Shown: piece by piece, positions 1 to 11,700 of the stretch
Layout: each line of letters begins with the position of its first letter
Numbering within the stretch: the stretch's first letter is position 1
NCBI GenBank assembly: GCA_037367405.1
Contig: JAZKJV010001865.1
Location: forward strand, 558,001 to 622,000
DNA: 64,000 bases
Direction of reading: 5' to 3'
Source: Ottelia alismoides
Lineage: Eukaryota > Streptophyta > Magnoliopsida > Alismatales > Hydrocharitaceae
Made by a program: the position numbers and the translations under genes
Notes under the pieces: model-generated
Told to the model about the DNA's origin: nothing
Database searches by the model: none
What the model saw: the letters and a program-made list of their open reading frames with translations, nothing else

Positions 1-1030
1 TTTATTTACATCAAAATAAAAGAATAAAGAAGAAAAGAAAAGAAATAAAGAATGATGTATTTATAAAATATGCAGACTGACCCAAACTCCGAGACCAGGC
101 CAAGCATTGGAATGGTCGACCAGGAATAAAGTAGGGGGAATATAGGGACCATAACTTATATAATTCAAGAAAAACCAATTCTCACTTGTACAAATTCTCC
201 ATTATTTATCTTGCAAATATCTTGTACTATTTTATTCATCAATAAAACAACCTCAAATAAAAATATTTCCTTCTTGAAAGTTGTTAATAATATATAATAC
301 TTTATAAAAATATCACAAAATATTTAATAAATAAATACAATGAACCGAAAAAGTCATAAAATCCAACTTCTCAGGTTCATAACTATTTATAGAAAACTCC
401 AAATCAATTAAACTCACTTTAGACTTTGTTTTATAACAAAGACTATTTATTAAAAATACCAAAAAATCGTGGAATAAATCGTGTGAGTTTTGGCGTTTGG
501 ACCCCTTTTGTATATATATACATTATGTATATAAAACTTCTTTATTTGCTATTGAATTATTCCTAACTCCAATTAACTTGATTCTTTTTCTAAATTGTTT
601 AAAAAAATCACTAGAAAATATAAAAAAATATAACTTAAAAATAATTGTGAATAGATACCAACAAATCTCAAAATTTAAAAGCAATAAAGCATAACTTCCT
701 AACCTCATACCTCGGCCATATGAACTCCGATTTGGGTGTACTTACTTTTAAAGTTCATTTTGTAAAATTATCTATCAAATGAAAATGGTTTCATTGAAAT
801 CGGATTTAATATGCAAAAAAAGTAGATTTTGGGACCCTATTGGTATACTTGTACATATGTATATATATATATATATATTGTATATATTTTTATTTATTCA
901 TGTATTTTCTATTATATTTTTGTACATATTGTGTTTCAAAATATTAGTAAATGTTGATATATTTACATCTATTTATCTTTACTTTGTAATTTTCTATTTC
1001 TTTCGTGTCTTTATGTAATTTTTCCTTAAA
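1..1030. other. AT-rich intergenic sequence, no gene recognised
   Basis: No coding, RNA or repeat signature can be supported. The short open frames here have the composition of random AT-rich DNA. There is an AT dinucleotide run at about 859-880. The right part may belong to the upstream half of the Copia LTR that ends at about 1097, but I could not find its TG start. Confidence 0.5.
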
Positions 1031-1040
1031 GCTTTTCTCC

Positions 1041-1048
1041 TATATAAG
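1041..1048 (+). promoter_or_regulatory. TATA box of the decayed Copia 5' LTR
   Basis: TATATAAG lies 59 bases before the tRNA-Met primer binding site at 1100, the usual arrangement in a Copia LTR. This suggests that roughly 1030-1097 is the end of a 5' LTR finishing in CA near 1097 or 1099. Confidence 0.5.
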
Positions 1049-1099
1049 AGAGCTCTAGGGCTACGATGAATACAACTTTACATTTCAATCCTGTCCACA

Positions 1100-1111
1100 T
1101 GGTATCAGAGC
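1100..1111 (+). other. Primer binding site, initiator tRNA-Met (Copia copy 1)
   Basis: TGGTATCAGAGC matches the first 12 bases of the standard plant Copia primer binding site, complementary to the 3' end of initiator tRNA-Met. It fixes the plus orientation of the element whose gag and protease follow. Confidence 0.85.
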
Positions 1112-1504
1112 GACGGTCTTAGACCGGAGCTTGTGCCTTAGAATTCCTACCCCACCTAAAACCCTAGCGCATCCTCGCACCGACGCCGTCGCCGACATCT
1201 GTGCAACAGCGGCAGCCACAGTCGCCGCCACCAGAAAGCAGCAACAGAGGCTACAACCATCGCCGACTGTCGTCGATCATCAAGGGGGTCGCCGGCGGCC
1301 AAGCTTGCCATCGTCGGCAGCCTGATTCTGGAAGGATTGGCACACCCCCTTTATCGTGAGTCCTTCCAAGTCTCATTTGGTTCCTAAGGTGTGGTTTTTT
1401 ATCCGCTAAAACCATCCTAGGTACTTAAAGAAGCCTCTAGTGGATGGAAGAGGTTGTGGCATGAGTCTACACCACAACCGTCTTCCTATATGTTTGTGTA
1501 GACA

Positions 1505-3170
1505 TTGTTAATCCAGTTTGCAACCCCAGTCTTGGAGATTGTTGTCGTCATGTCAGACATCAAAGCAGATATTCCATCCCTGGGAGCCTTCAAAGTTCCA
1601 GCACCCATCGTAAAGATGGATGGAACGAACTATGAACTACGGGCCATGCAGTTCATGAGCATAATGCAATGTAATGGTAAGATCATATCCTCACACAGGA
1701 GGAACCTGGTGAAAAGACTGGGGCTAACACCTCATAGGAGACAGACGACGCATATGCACGTGTGTGGCTTTATGGGACTCTGTCTATGGAGATAGCCAAC
1801 GATATACTGAGTCAACCTACGGTGAAGGCTATGTGGGACATTCTCGCCGCTACGTACTCTCCGACGAAGAACGAGTCGAAGATTCTGCAACTTCAGCATG
1901 ACATCTTTACGTTGAAGCAGAATGGTCATCCTCTCCATACCCTTTACACTTCTCTAAGGGGTATGTTTGAGAAGTTGCATGGTTACATTCCCTTGACTGT
2001 CACACCAGAGCAGCTCAAGGCATATAGGGATTCGATGACGATTGAAGTTTTCTAACGACTCTCGACTCTGATTATGATGCTGCTAGAGCACAGATTCTTA
2101 CTGATGCCACCATACCTCCGATGGAGGAGGCATATCGCAGGTGAGCAGGCTCTCCATATCTTCTGGTTGTACAAAGCTATCTCCGGCATCTTCAACCACG
2201 GCGGCATCTCGTGGTAGGGGGAGCCCTACACAGTATCGTGGGCGATGTACTGGCAAGGGAGGGGGTAATTGCCTCCCCCCTGTTAACCTTGTACTTACTG
2301 CCACAGGACAGGTCACTCTGAGGAAACATGTTATTCTAAGCATGGGTTTCCAAGTTCAGCATGTGTGGCAGAACAAACCCAGCAGATTGGCAGTTCTTCA
2401 CCTGCATCTGATCAAAGATTTGATGAACTAGTAGCGCGGCTCAGGGAGATTATGCCTGCTCCTGGGTCAACTAGCTCTCATTCAGGATCATCAGAGGTAG
2501 TAGCCTCAGCTTCTGCGTCCATATCAGGTATAGCATATGTTTTTACTAGCTGTTACAGGGCAGATTTGTCGGAAAGGTTATGGATTCAGGAGCTTCCCAA
2601 CATCTCTGCAGTGATAGAGGACAGTTTAGTACCTATAGCCCAACTCAATCGGGTAGATCAGTTGTGATAGCAAATGGGACACACTCTCCCATCACTGATC
2701 AGGGGGAGGTGCAGTTAACTCCTGCAAAGCGGCTTCAAAATGTTCTCTACGCTCCTGAATTTCCTATGAATTTACTATCCATTATTCAAATCACCAAAGA
2801 TTTACATTGGCGTGTCATATTTGACCCTTCTGCTCTTATGTTTCAGGACATTCTTACGGGCAAGGTGATTAGATCTGGTCGTAAGCAAGGATACCTCTAC
2901 AGACTGGCACAATCTCCGTATGTTGGTGCCTCTTCTCTTCGCATTGGATCGGTTTCTCCTTATGTGTGGCATCTTCGATTTGGTCATCTTCCTCTGCAAA
3001 AGCTGTGTCATGTTCTTCCATAGATTTCTCCTCGCCCTACTTTTCAGTGTGAGGCTTGCCAGCTTGGGAAGCATCATCGGTCCACATTCCAGAATCATCA
3101 GGGTCGAAGTAGTCAGTCTCTTTGAGTTGATTTATTTTGATATTTGGGGTCCTAGTCGTGTCCAAGGGTT
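1505..3170 (+). pseudogene. Ty1/Copia gag-protease-integrase N-terminus, decayed and truncated
   Basis: This is a plus-strand Copia polyprotein broken by stops and frameshifts. The Gag capsid part runs from about 1550 to 2130, with phrases such as DGTNYELRAMQF and WDILAATYSPTK. A zinc knuckle CTYCHRTGHSEETC (C-X2-C-X4-H-X4-C) is encoded from 2290. The retroviral-type protease keeps its DSGAS active site at about 2583. The GAG-pre-integrase zinc region follows (WHLRFGHLPL, then CEACQLGKHH after a stop near 3021), and the frame ends just after integrase DIWGPS at about 3160. RT and RNase H are absent. The next 2.8 kb holds a related copy on the opposite strand. It is clearly non-functional. Confidence 0.85.
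2612..3170 (+). repeat. Left arm of a large inverted repeat (Copia on Copia)
   Basis: The protease to early-integrase stretch here matches, in reverse complement, the stretch at about 5940-6474. By eye the identity is roughly 85-90% in sampled parts, for example the codons around GKHHRSTFQ and FDIWGPS. The two arms enclose about 2.8 kb. Confidence 0.75.
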
Positions 3171-3177
3171 TAAATAA

Positions 3178-3293
3178 TGGTTTTGGATATCGTATCGATA
3201 CCCTGTCGATACGATATTTCGTCGAAATTTCGATGAAATTTCGCCCATATCAACCACCATTTGTGAAGAAGTGACAGAAAACTGCCCTCAACA
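3178..3293 (-). repeat. Stub of minus-strand Copia 3' LTR or palindromic junction sequence
   Basis: On the minus strand the sequence after the polypurine tract begins TGTTGAGGGC at 3293, a normal LTR start. It runs only about 115 bases before meeting the plus-strand Copia break at about 3170. It contains a perfect 12-bp inverted repeat (ATATCGTATCGA at 3187-3198 and its complement at 3206-3217, 7-base spacer) and further ATTTCG/CGAAAT repeats to 3243. It may be an LTR start or an inserted small palindromic element. Confidence 0.45.
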
Positions 3294-3306
3294 CTCCCCC
3301 CTCAAT
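3294..3306 (-). other. Polypurine tract of the minus-strand Copia copy
   Basis: Read on the minus strand this is TTGAGGGGGGAG directly before TGTT. It is the expected plus-strand primer of a Copia element, just after the end of the RNase H frame. Confidence 0.6.
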
Positions 3307-5106
3307 CTGGAGCATATATGTCTATCATGCTCAGCTTGGAACAACAATGGTTAAAAGGACCCCTCGCTAGAGCTTTGGTAAACATGTCTGCAATCTGATC
3401 ACCTGAAGCAATGTGAGTAGTGGATATCAACCCCTTCTGAATCAAGTCACGAGTGTAGTGACAGTCTACCTCAATGTGCTTTGTTACCTCAAGAAAGACT
3501 GGATTATTAGCAATGAACAGTGATGCTTGATTATCACATTTGAGGTGCATAGGGAGGGGCACCTCAATAGTTAGGTCAGTCAGAACTGATTTAACCCACA
3601 TCATTTATGTAATCCCTAGGGATATAGCCCTGTATTTTGATTCTATACTGGATCGAGCAACAACTGTCTGTTTCTTACCTCGCCATGAGACCAGTTAGCT
3701 ACCAACAAACACAGTGAAGCCTGAGATAGACTTCATATCCTTGGGACACCCAGCATAATCCGCATCTGCACATCCAGCAACTGTGAGAGATGTATCTCTT
3801 TTGAAAAGAAGGCCTGCCCCTGGAGAAGACTTCAGGTATCTCAAATTCATGCACGCTACATCCATGTGAGCCTGTCTGGACTGCTCCATAAACTGGTTGA
3901 CTCTGCTTACAGCAAAAGATATATCAGGCCTGGTAATAGTAACATATAACAACTTTCCTACCAGCTCTCTGTAACGCCTCTTATCCACCTCTTCAGAGTC
4001 ACCATCATAAGGCCTAGCATTAGGATCCATCGGTGTAGTAGCAGGTCTGCATCCCGTCATGCTTGTCTCAGATAGAAGGTCAGTGACATATTTCCTTTGT
4101 GTCATCACCATATCATGTTGATTCCGTGCAAACTCCAAGCCAAGAAAGTAATGTAATATACCAAGGTCCTTGGTCACAAACTGTTGTCCAAGGAAATCCT
4201 TAGCTGCCTAAATTCCCTGTTCATCACTACCAGTAACAATGATATCATCAACATAAACCAGAACAACAAATGTACCTCTCTGCGTTCTCCTAACAAAAAG
4301 AGAATGATCTGCAGTGGATCAGACGAACCCCTTCTATTCAATCAACTCTGAAAGCTTCTGAAACCAAGCCCTCGGACTCTGCTTAAGACCATATATGGCC
4401 TTATGAAGACGGCACACCATACTGGACTCCCCCTCAGCAACAAACCCTGGTGGTTGTTGCATGTAAACCTCCTTCTGTAGGTCACCATACAAGAACGCAT
4501 TCTTTACATCTAATTGGAAAAGCGGCCAGTCGCGTACCACAGCAACAGCAACAAGAACTCGTAGTGTAGAGTGACATGCAAGAGGAGAAAAGGTGTCCTG
4601 GTAATCCACCCCATAGGTTTGGGTGAACCCTCGAGCAACCAATCTGACCTTATATCTATCCACAGTGCCATCTGCGGGGTGTTTCACAGTAAACACCCAC
4701 TTGTTGCCAACCACAGATGCACTTGATGGAGCCCGTACAACACTCCATGCGTCACGAGATAGTAAAGTCGCCATCTCCTCCTCCATAGCGAAACGCTAAT
4801 GGCTATTCTGCAACGCCTCCTGACAGGCCCACAACAAACCTCTGAAAATCCTTAGAAAGACGATCCAAGGAAACATGAGAAGCAAGAGGATGCATAATAC
4901 AAGCCCGCTTCTGCCTTCGTAGAGCAACAGGTATATCCAGATCCTCAGTACGTGTAGAAGATATAGTATCCACGACATCCTGCACTTCAATCTGTACATG
5001 CAAATCACCAGTGCCATTAAAAGAACTCAGATGTTCAGTACATACCTTGGGTGTGCTGGATGATGGAGGAGACACATGAGCATGGGGTCGTCGCTGGTAA
5101 ACCTAC

Positions 5107-5215
5107 GGAAAGAAAGTAAGAGATGGTGGAGGTGGCGGTGGAGGTAGTGGTGGAGGTGGCGGTGGAGGAAGTAGTGGTGGAGGTGGTGGCGTAGGTGGTA
5201 ATGACGGAGGAAGAG
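5107..5215 (-). repeat. Proline-codon microsatellite in the IN-RT linker
   Basis: A run of GGT/GGA/GGC triplets on the plus strand. On the minus strand it encodes proline-, leucine- and histidine-rich stretches, depending on frame. It lies between integrase and RT, where Copia polyproteins often have low-complexity linkers. Confidence 0.6.
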
Positions 5216-5939
5216 GCATATAGACCTCTTCTCCATCCTCTGAAGGAGTAAGTCTGTCATCTGTGGGAGAAAAATATATAACGGACTCGAAAAAGGTGAC
5301 ATCTGCACTGACGTAGTATATTCGTCGAATAGGGTTAAATCAACGATATCCCTTATGGGTCTTGGAATACCCAACAAACACACATTTGACAGCTCTTGGA
5401 GAGAGCTTGTCAAGACCAGGAGACATTTGATGAATAAAAGCTACAGAACAGAAAACACGAGGTGTTAGCAAGAAAAGATCCGTCTCGGAAAACGCAGTCA
5501 AGAACGGAATCTTTTCTCCCAGCACCGAAGAGGGCATACGATTTACCAGATAACAAGCAGTTAGAACCGCATCTCCCCAGTATGAATGAGGAGCACGACT
5601 CTGACTCAAAAGAGTTCTGAGAACGTCTAACATATGGTGGTGTTTTCGTTCAGCCACCCCATTCTGTTGGGAAGTATATGCACAAGATGTCTGATGCACA
5701 ATGCCATGAGACTTAAGGAATTGAGGAAGCTGAGTACTGCAAAATTCTAGTGCATTATCAGAACGAATAAACTTGACTTTTGTAGAAAAAATATTCCGAT
5801 TCATTAATAAAGGACTAGATAACAGGACCTGCATCAGACTTGTTCTTAAGAAGAAAGACACAAGACAATCTTGAAAACTCATCAATAGCATCAAGATAAC
5901 ACTTGTGTCCATGATGATCTGGGGCAGACTGGGACCCCA

Positions 5940-6474
5940 AATATCAAAAAGGAGCAACTCAAACAGACTGTGACTACTTCGACCCTGATGACTCTGGAAC
6001 GTGGACCGATGATGCTTCCCACGCTGGCAGGCCTCGCACAGAAAAGTAGAGCGAGGAGAAATCTATGGAAGAACGTGACTCAGTTTTTGCAGAGGAAGAT
6101 AACTAAATCGAAGATGCCACATATATGGAGAAACAGATCCAGTGCGAAGAGAAGAGGCACCAGCATATGGAAACTGCACTAATCTGTAGAGACCCCTTGC
6201 TCACGGCCAGTTCCAATCACCGTGCCCGTGAGTATATCCTGAAACACAAGAGAAGATGGATCAAATATGGCACGGCAATGTAAATCTTTGGCGATTTGAC
6301 TAATTTATAGTAAATTCATAGAAAATTCAGGAGCATAACGAACATGTTGAAGCCTCAGAGCGGAAGTCAAATGCACCTCCCCCTGACCAGTAATGGGGAT
6401 GTGTGTCCCATCTGCTATCACAACAGATCGTCCAGACTGAGTCGGACGAAAAACACTAAACGGGTCTGTCACCA
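5940..6474 (-). repeat. Right arm of the large Copia inverted repeat
   Basis: Reverse complement of the region at 2612-3170. The match starts near the protease codons Cys-Ser-Asp and ends at integrase DIWGPS. A single-base insertion near 6464 shifts the protease frame here. Confidence 0.75.
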
Positions 6475-6584
6475 AAAAGATCGTTTACACATTCTCCCAC
6501 TTTTTTCAGTAGGGTCGCCTACCTGGATTCTTATTCAAATCCAAGTTGAAAGATCTTACTATTTTTTACGTTAATTGTCAGCTA

Positions 6585-6655
6585 TATGCAACCCCAACAA
6601 GGATGGATTTGAACTCTAGACTTTTGGGTGGTAGGCACAAGGCATTACCATCAGT
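6585..6655 (-). repeat. Possible tRNA-derived SINE fragment
   Basis: On the minus strand AGTTCAAATCC resembles a polymerase III box B, set in a tRNA-like arm ending in GGGGTTGC. No convincing box A or full cloverleaf is visible, so this is only a resemblance. Confidence 0.25.
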
Positions 6656-7560
6656 ATGCCGATGATACCATGATTTTTTTTCAAAGGAGAGGTGGTACAG
6701 CTACAGCATGCATCGTACATCATGGATATTTTAGGAGACATTTCAAGCTTACAGCTTAATAAAGAAAAGTCGGTCTTCGTTCCATTCGATTTTACATAAG
6801 CAGAGATCTTGGAGGCTAAATCAATTTTCCATTGTGCTTGAGGATCCCTTCCGGTGTTGTATCTTGGGTTACCTCTAGTTCTAGGACAAATACGGGTTTC
6901 TAATTGGAGATCGGTGCCGGATAGACTGGAGAGCATGCTGGCGAGTTGGAAGGCGAAGACGATGTCTCCACGTAGGAAATGGGATTTCTCAAGTATGTAT
7001 TGCCAGTTATTCCCTTCTTTTGCTCTACCAAGCTCCTGTTAATTTAGGTGAGGTTGAAGATTGAAGGTATGATGTGATGCTTTTTCTGGGAGGATGGGAA
7101 GCAAGAAAAACATGGTATACATCACGTTGACTGGGACACTATGACGAAGCCCAAGAATAATGGAGATTTGAGTATTATGAGGCTTGAATGCATGAACAAA
7201 GCCCTCTTACGTAAGTAGGTGCTTAGACTATGGGGGAGTGGTAATGCTTTGGTTTGTCGCCTGATGCGTGCTATTTATGGTATCAGTGGTTCTTCGGTGG
7301 TCTCTAGTGTGCAGATCCAATCCTCATTGTGGCAAGGGATTATGAAGATCCTTCGAAGGTGAGTGAGCTTTTATGGTCAATGGCGGATAGTGGAGAGATA
7401 TTATGTTTCTGGTTGGATAATTGGACAGGTTTTGGTGCGCTGGAGGAGCGCTATCTGCGTCTTTTCGCACTGGTAGAAAATCAAGGCGTTTTGGTTCATC
7501 AAGTTTGGGTTGTTGGTAGTTGGACCCCCAAATTTCATTACTGGGCATCTGGCAGTTGGG
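6640..7560 (+). pseudogene. L1-type LINE fragment, RT C-terminal half
   Basis: The frame is broken many times but carries successive landmarks of plant L1 ORF2. The RT active site reads QYADDTMIFF near 6655. The thumb-region motif YLGLPLVLGQ is at about 6857, and a decayed copy of the WEDGKQ/HHVDWDT segment is near 7085-7140. The pre-zinc-finger segment FWLDNWTGFGALEERYLRLFAL is at about 7408-7470. Endonuclease, ORF1 and the zinc-knuckle end are missing. A short repeat (GAAAATCAAGGCG) near 7476 and 7586 brackets its right edge. It is not contiguous with the plus-strand LINE at 12260-14410, because the order of parts would be wrong. Confidence 0.75.
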
Positions 7561-7725
7561 CAGCTGGCAGTTTAGGCAGCTATTAGAAAATCAAGGCGGT
7601 GTCGACCAAGGTGGCAGAAGTCAGCAGTTGGTACTCGGTCGGTAGGGTCACTGACTAAGGATTAATCGGCAGTCGGGAGAGTGACGGACTTAGCCAGCAT
7701 TAGTCAGTTTTGAATTTTTAAAATT

Positions 7726-7981
7726 ATTTTAAGGACTTTTACCCCCACAAACCTTAGAAACTTGTTAAATTACCTTTACGACCTTTTGTGCAACATAATT
7801 ACCAAATGACTTCATAAATTACCCCAATTCCCCACGAGTTTCAAATAGATTAACCGCAGTGATCAAGGGGTAAGAGTTGGCAAATTTACGAGGTCGGAGG
7901 GGAGGGAATTATGTTATTTCAAAGGTCGGGAAGGTAATTTACAAAGTTTATAAGGTTCGTAGGGTAAAAATCCCTTATTTT
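7726..7981. mobile_element. MITE with about 75-bp terminal inverted repeats
   Basis: The left end (7731, AAGGACTTTTACCC) and the reverse complement of the right end (7976, AAGGGATTTTTACCC) align for about 75 bases with scattered mismatches; the shared core includes AAATTACCTT and AACATAATT. ATTTT directly flanks both ends (7726-7730 and 7977-7981) as a candidate 5-bp target duplication. The interior has no coding capacity. The superfamily is unknown. The duplication lies in AT-rich DNA, so it is weaker evidence than the inverted repeats. Confidence 0.65.
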
Positions 7982-8307
7982 AAATATATAAATCAATTTT
8001 TAATATATATATATATTCCTATTTATATTTATATATTAGCAGTTTCAATATTTTTAAGAGCTTAAAAAATTATATCAAGAGAAGAAAAAATGAAGCAAGT
8101 TAAGAGTAAAATGTTTGGTACATAATACGAGCAAATATTCAAAGCATATACAACATTGCCAAAAAATACAAGTGAAAAGTGAGACAAGTGTCACAATTCA
8201 ATTGATTCAATCCTCACTGGAGGACCGATCCTGAGAGGGGGGACTTATGAGAGGGTGAGAGCATCCTTTCTCATCCATTGATCTTTGAAAGCATTGAATG
8301 GTTGGGA
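7982..8307. other. AT-rich spacer, nothing recognised
   Basis: Contains TA-rich runs near 8000-8035 and no repeat end, coding or RNA signature that I can support. Confidence 0.4.
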
Positions 8308-8529
8308 TTAAATAGTCAAAACCAGCCTTCCAATGCAAGTTGTTTTGCTTTTCCGGTTCCCAATGTTTGTCCCTTTGCCCTCAAGTATACAAATATCTCC
8401 CGTCCTCATTCCATCATCCTCTGAGATTATCTCCTTCTTCTTCCATGCATATTCAAGTTCTTCCACTCGAGCCCCCTGCTCCTTCTTCCAGTTGAAGCCA
8501 ACGTCGACAAGATCTCTAGTCGCCAACAC
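8308..8529 (-). other. Unrecognised open frame, possible gene fragment
   Basis: A 73-codon minus-strand frame, charged and of ordinary protein-like composition (VEELEYAWKKKEI, then DDGMRTGDICILEGKG and GNRKSKTTCIGRLVL). It does not look like any transposon protein I know, and its mixed composition is unlike the shadow frames nearby. It may be part of an exon or a captured gene fragment. I do not recognise the family, and no splice sites or neighbouring exons are evident. Confidence 0.3.
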
Positions 8530-8786
8530 CCCTAACTCAACTCTTGTTCTTGTCGGTTCAAGTTGCTAGCATGTTTTTCATCCTTGTCGGCAATGTGTCT
8601 AGCCGCCTTTACTGTCGCGATTCTCCTCCTTGTTTGTTGCATGATTCAACGCCACCGTTGCCGCCACATACGACGTGATCCGCTAGTTGCGGACACCAAT
8701 GGCAAGATCGTCAGTTGCTTACGACGACCATGTCGGCATTCGCAATGCTCGCACTGCAGCCCCTTACTCGTAATCATCGTCCAAAT

Positions 8787-11700
8787 GTGGAATGCTTTTT
8801 TTAAGCCCAAAAAAAGAGGGAGACACTCAGCGGTGTTCACCCCAATATATTATAAAAAAACAAAGGAAAGAAGTTTGTACAACAAGCAGAAGCTATACAA
8901 AGAGGCAACACAGCCTCCACCACATCAGAGGAAAAAACGAGAGCTAGACGCCATCCCAGTCCTCCAACCTCTCACTGTGAATAAGCAAGTTCTCCTTGTA
9001 AAAGCGCTGGCCTGAGAAAATGGCCTCGTTCCGACCAAGCCAGATTGCCCACAGCCTCGCCACCGGAATCAAAAGGTCTCTTCTAACTCTATTCCTATTA
9101 ATAAACAATGAGTCACAGAACGCCTCCAAGTCAATCGCTCCCACCCAATCCACAATCGAATCCTTCCACACACCCCTTACCGTGGGGCATTCAAAGAAAA
9201 GGTGGTCAAGAGTTTCCACCTCCAACTCGCACAGCACACAGCGATCGGAAACATTCGTCAAGAACCTAGAGCAACGGTCCTTCATCAAAAGCATCCTCCT
9301 GCGAAAGAGCCATAAGAAGAAGCCAATGCGCAAAGGCAGTCTTAGCCCCCAGAAAAAGCAGCAGTCCCGCACCAAGAAGTCTGAACGCACCGGCGGAGGA
9401 AGAGCCACTGCCCCATAGGCCTTGTGCGTCAAGAAGAGACCATCCCTCCAGACCCAATGGTCCCGCCCCACGGAAGGCCCATCAGCACCACCGAGGATGT
9501 CAAGAAGGGAAAGAAAGTCAGCAAGCCTTTGCTCGGAAAAATTTGCCCCGAAGCGCGGGCACCATCACCCATTCTCCTAGCAAGAGGCAACAGACGCATC
9601 CTTGTCAGCCGCCAGCGCACACAATCTCGGAAAACGAGCACTCAAAGGATCCCCTCCCAACCAACCGTCCTTCCAGAATAAGAACGATTCCTCATTCCCC
9701 AACACCGGCTTAAACCTCGCCCGATGCCCCACGAAGACTTCCTCCACACCCCGCCAAAAAGGCGTTCGAGCACCACTCAACTCCACCCTCTCCTCCCCCG
9801 CCCTTCCCGCCCCATGGATATCCCGCAACACATCAATAAAGAAATTTCCCCCCTGGGCCCAAACCCTACTCGCCCACTTGAGAAAGAAAGCGTCATTAAC
9901 AAACTCCAGCTGCCTTACCCCCAAACCCCCTTCCAGCTTCCCCCTGCTCACCTCATCCCACGCCACAAGGTGAATCCCACCCCCCGAACCACCATTCTTT
10001 CCCCACAGAAATCTACGCATACAAGAATCAATCCTCCTATGAATCCCAACTGGCAGCCTACGATTCAACAAGAAGTATACCGGGATAGAGGAGATCACCG
10101 ATTTGAGAAGCACAAGCCGTCCCCCCTTGGAAAGAAGCGCTGCACGCCAACCAGCCAGCCACGCCTCCACCCTCTCGACAACCGGAACCCAGTCCCTAGC
10201 CCTTGCCCTTCCAACCACCAATGGAAGACCAAGATACCCAATCGGAAGCACGCCCGGAGTAGACCCCAAAATCCGACCGCACTCAAGCGCCCTGTCCTCT
10301 GTCATTCCGAAAGGAATAACCTTAGACTTGGCCCCATTCATAATCAGCCCTGACATTTCACTAAATAAGTCAAGGGTCATCGCCATGCCCGCGACCTCAT
10401 CAGCACCGCCCTCAATGAAGTAGATGGTGTCATCAGCAAATTGAATCAATGGCACGGAGAGGTTTCCCTTAAAATAGCCCCTTGAGAGCCCAACAGCAAC
10501 GATCCGATCAGTCATACACGCCAGAACGTCCGCAGCCACGACAAACAGAAGAGGGGCCAGGAGGCACCCCCGTCGTAGCCCTCTTCTAGGCTGGAAAAAT
10601 CCCCCCTCCAAACCGCCATTAACCAACACCGAGAAAGACACTGTGGTCACACACTGCCGCATCCACGAAATCCAAAGCTCAGGGAAAACCCGCCTTCTGA
10701 GAACCGACCATAAGAAGCTCCAGTCCAGGCTATCATACGCTTTGGCAAAATCAATCTTCCAAAGCACCCCTTGCCTCCCCGAGTTCCTCCAGTCCGCCAC
10801 CAACTCCGAAGCCACCGCGATACAATCAGAAATTTGTCTGCCCCGAACAAAAGCAGCCTGGATCGGCGAGACAATCGAATCAAGCACATAAGCAAGCCTC
10901 CGGGCCAACACCTTGGCCACGACCAAGTAAATGGCGTTAGACATTGAGATGGGACGGAAGTCCCCAATATCCTCCGCCGCGGGCACCTTAGGAATTAGCA
11001 ACAAAATGGCCCTGTTAATTCGATCGAATCCCGCATTCCCATTGCAGAACTCGGTAACCACCTCAAAGACGTCCACGTCCACCACCTCCCAGAAATCACG
11101 ACAGAAAGCAACGGAGAAGCCGTCAGGCCCCGGGGACCCCTCGTCATTTAATTCCCACACGGCAGCTTTAGTCTCCTCTATGGAAATCGGCCTAGTCAGC
11201 ATCGCGTGGTCCACCTCCGAGACAGTCGGAGCCCAAAGCCCCAGCCACCTCCAGGTCCTCCGGGAGCGCCTCGCTGTGAAACACCTGAAATGGTCAGCGA
11301 TTGCACGCCCCATATCTCTGTCCCCAACAAACCGCGACCCACCAATGGAGATAGAACGCAAAACATTGTTACGCCTCCTACCACTAGCCATACGGTGAAA
11401 GAAAGCCGTATTAGCATCACCTTCTTTGGGCCACTTCAATCTTGATCGTTGCCACCATTCAGTAGACCACTTCTTATCCTCCTCCGCAACACGATTCTGC
11501 GCCCTAGACCGCTCACGAAGCTCGTCAGGTGTCAATTCCCTTTCGGTCTCCAACACATCGAGCTTCGCAATAACGTCCTCCGCCTCAGCCCTGACCGCCA
11601 CTCTCGCCGACCTGGAGTCCCTCTTGAACAGAGCCAACCTCTTCCGCAGCGACACAAGATTCTGACTCAGCCTGGACGCCGCAGAGACCACAAAGCACGA

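Larger units (their letters stand above)
3302..6480 (-). pseudogene. Ty1/Copia protease-integrase-RT-RNase H, decayed
   Basis: Reading from high to low coordinates: protease/GAG-pre-integrase remnants (6474-5960); integrase core (5957-5340, with RSDNALEF, then NGVAERKHH containing the catalytic Glu, and the FVGYSKTHKGYR end); a proline-rich linker; reverse transcriptase (4786-4334, KWVFTVKH, LVARGFTQTYGVDY, YGLKQSPRAWF); the YVDD active site, intact near 4240 in a broken frame; RT connection (4177-3695); and RNase H (3604-3302, HLKCDNQASL, KHIEVDCHYTRDLI, DMFTKAL). The usual RNase H Glu-Tyr motif reads ESKY near 3640. At least four breaks separate the parts, so no polyprotein can be made. It is of the same family as the plus-strand copy at 1505-3170. 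Confidence 0.85.

Noticed and set aside
1131..1325. A small alanine/arginine-rich protein after the primer site
   Set aside because: It lies in the GC-rich Copia leader before gag, has no domain, and has the composition of a leader with many CGCC triplets.
6585..6655. A functional tRNA gene
   Set aside because: Only a box-B-like and arm-like stretch is seen; there is no box A and no cloverleaf.
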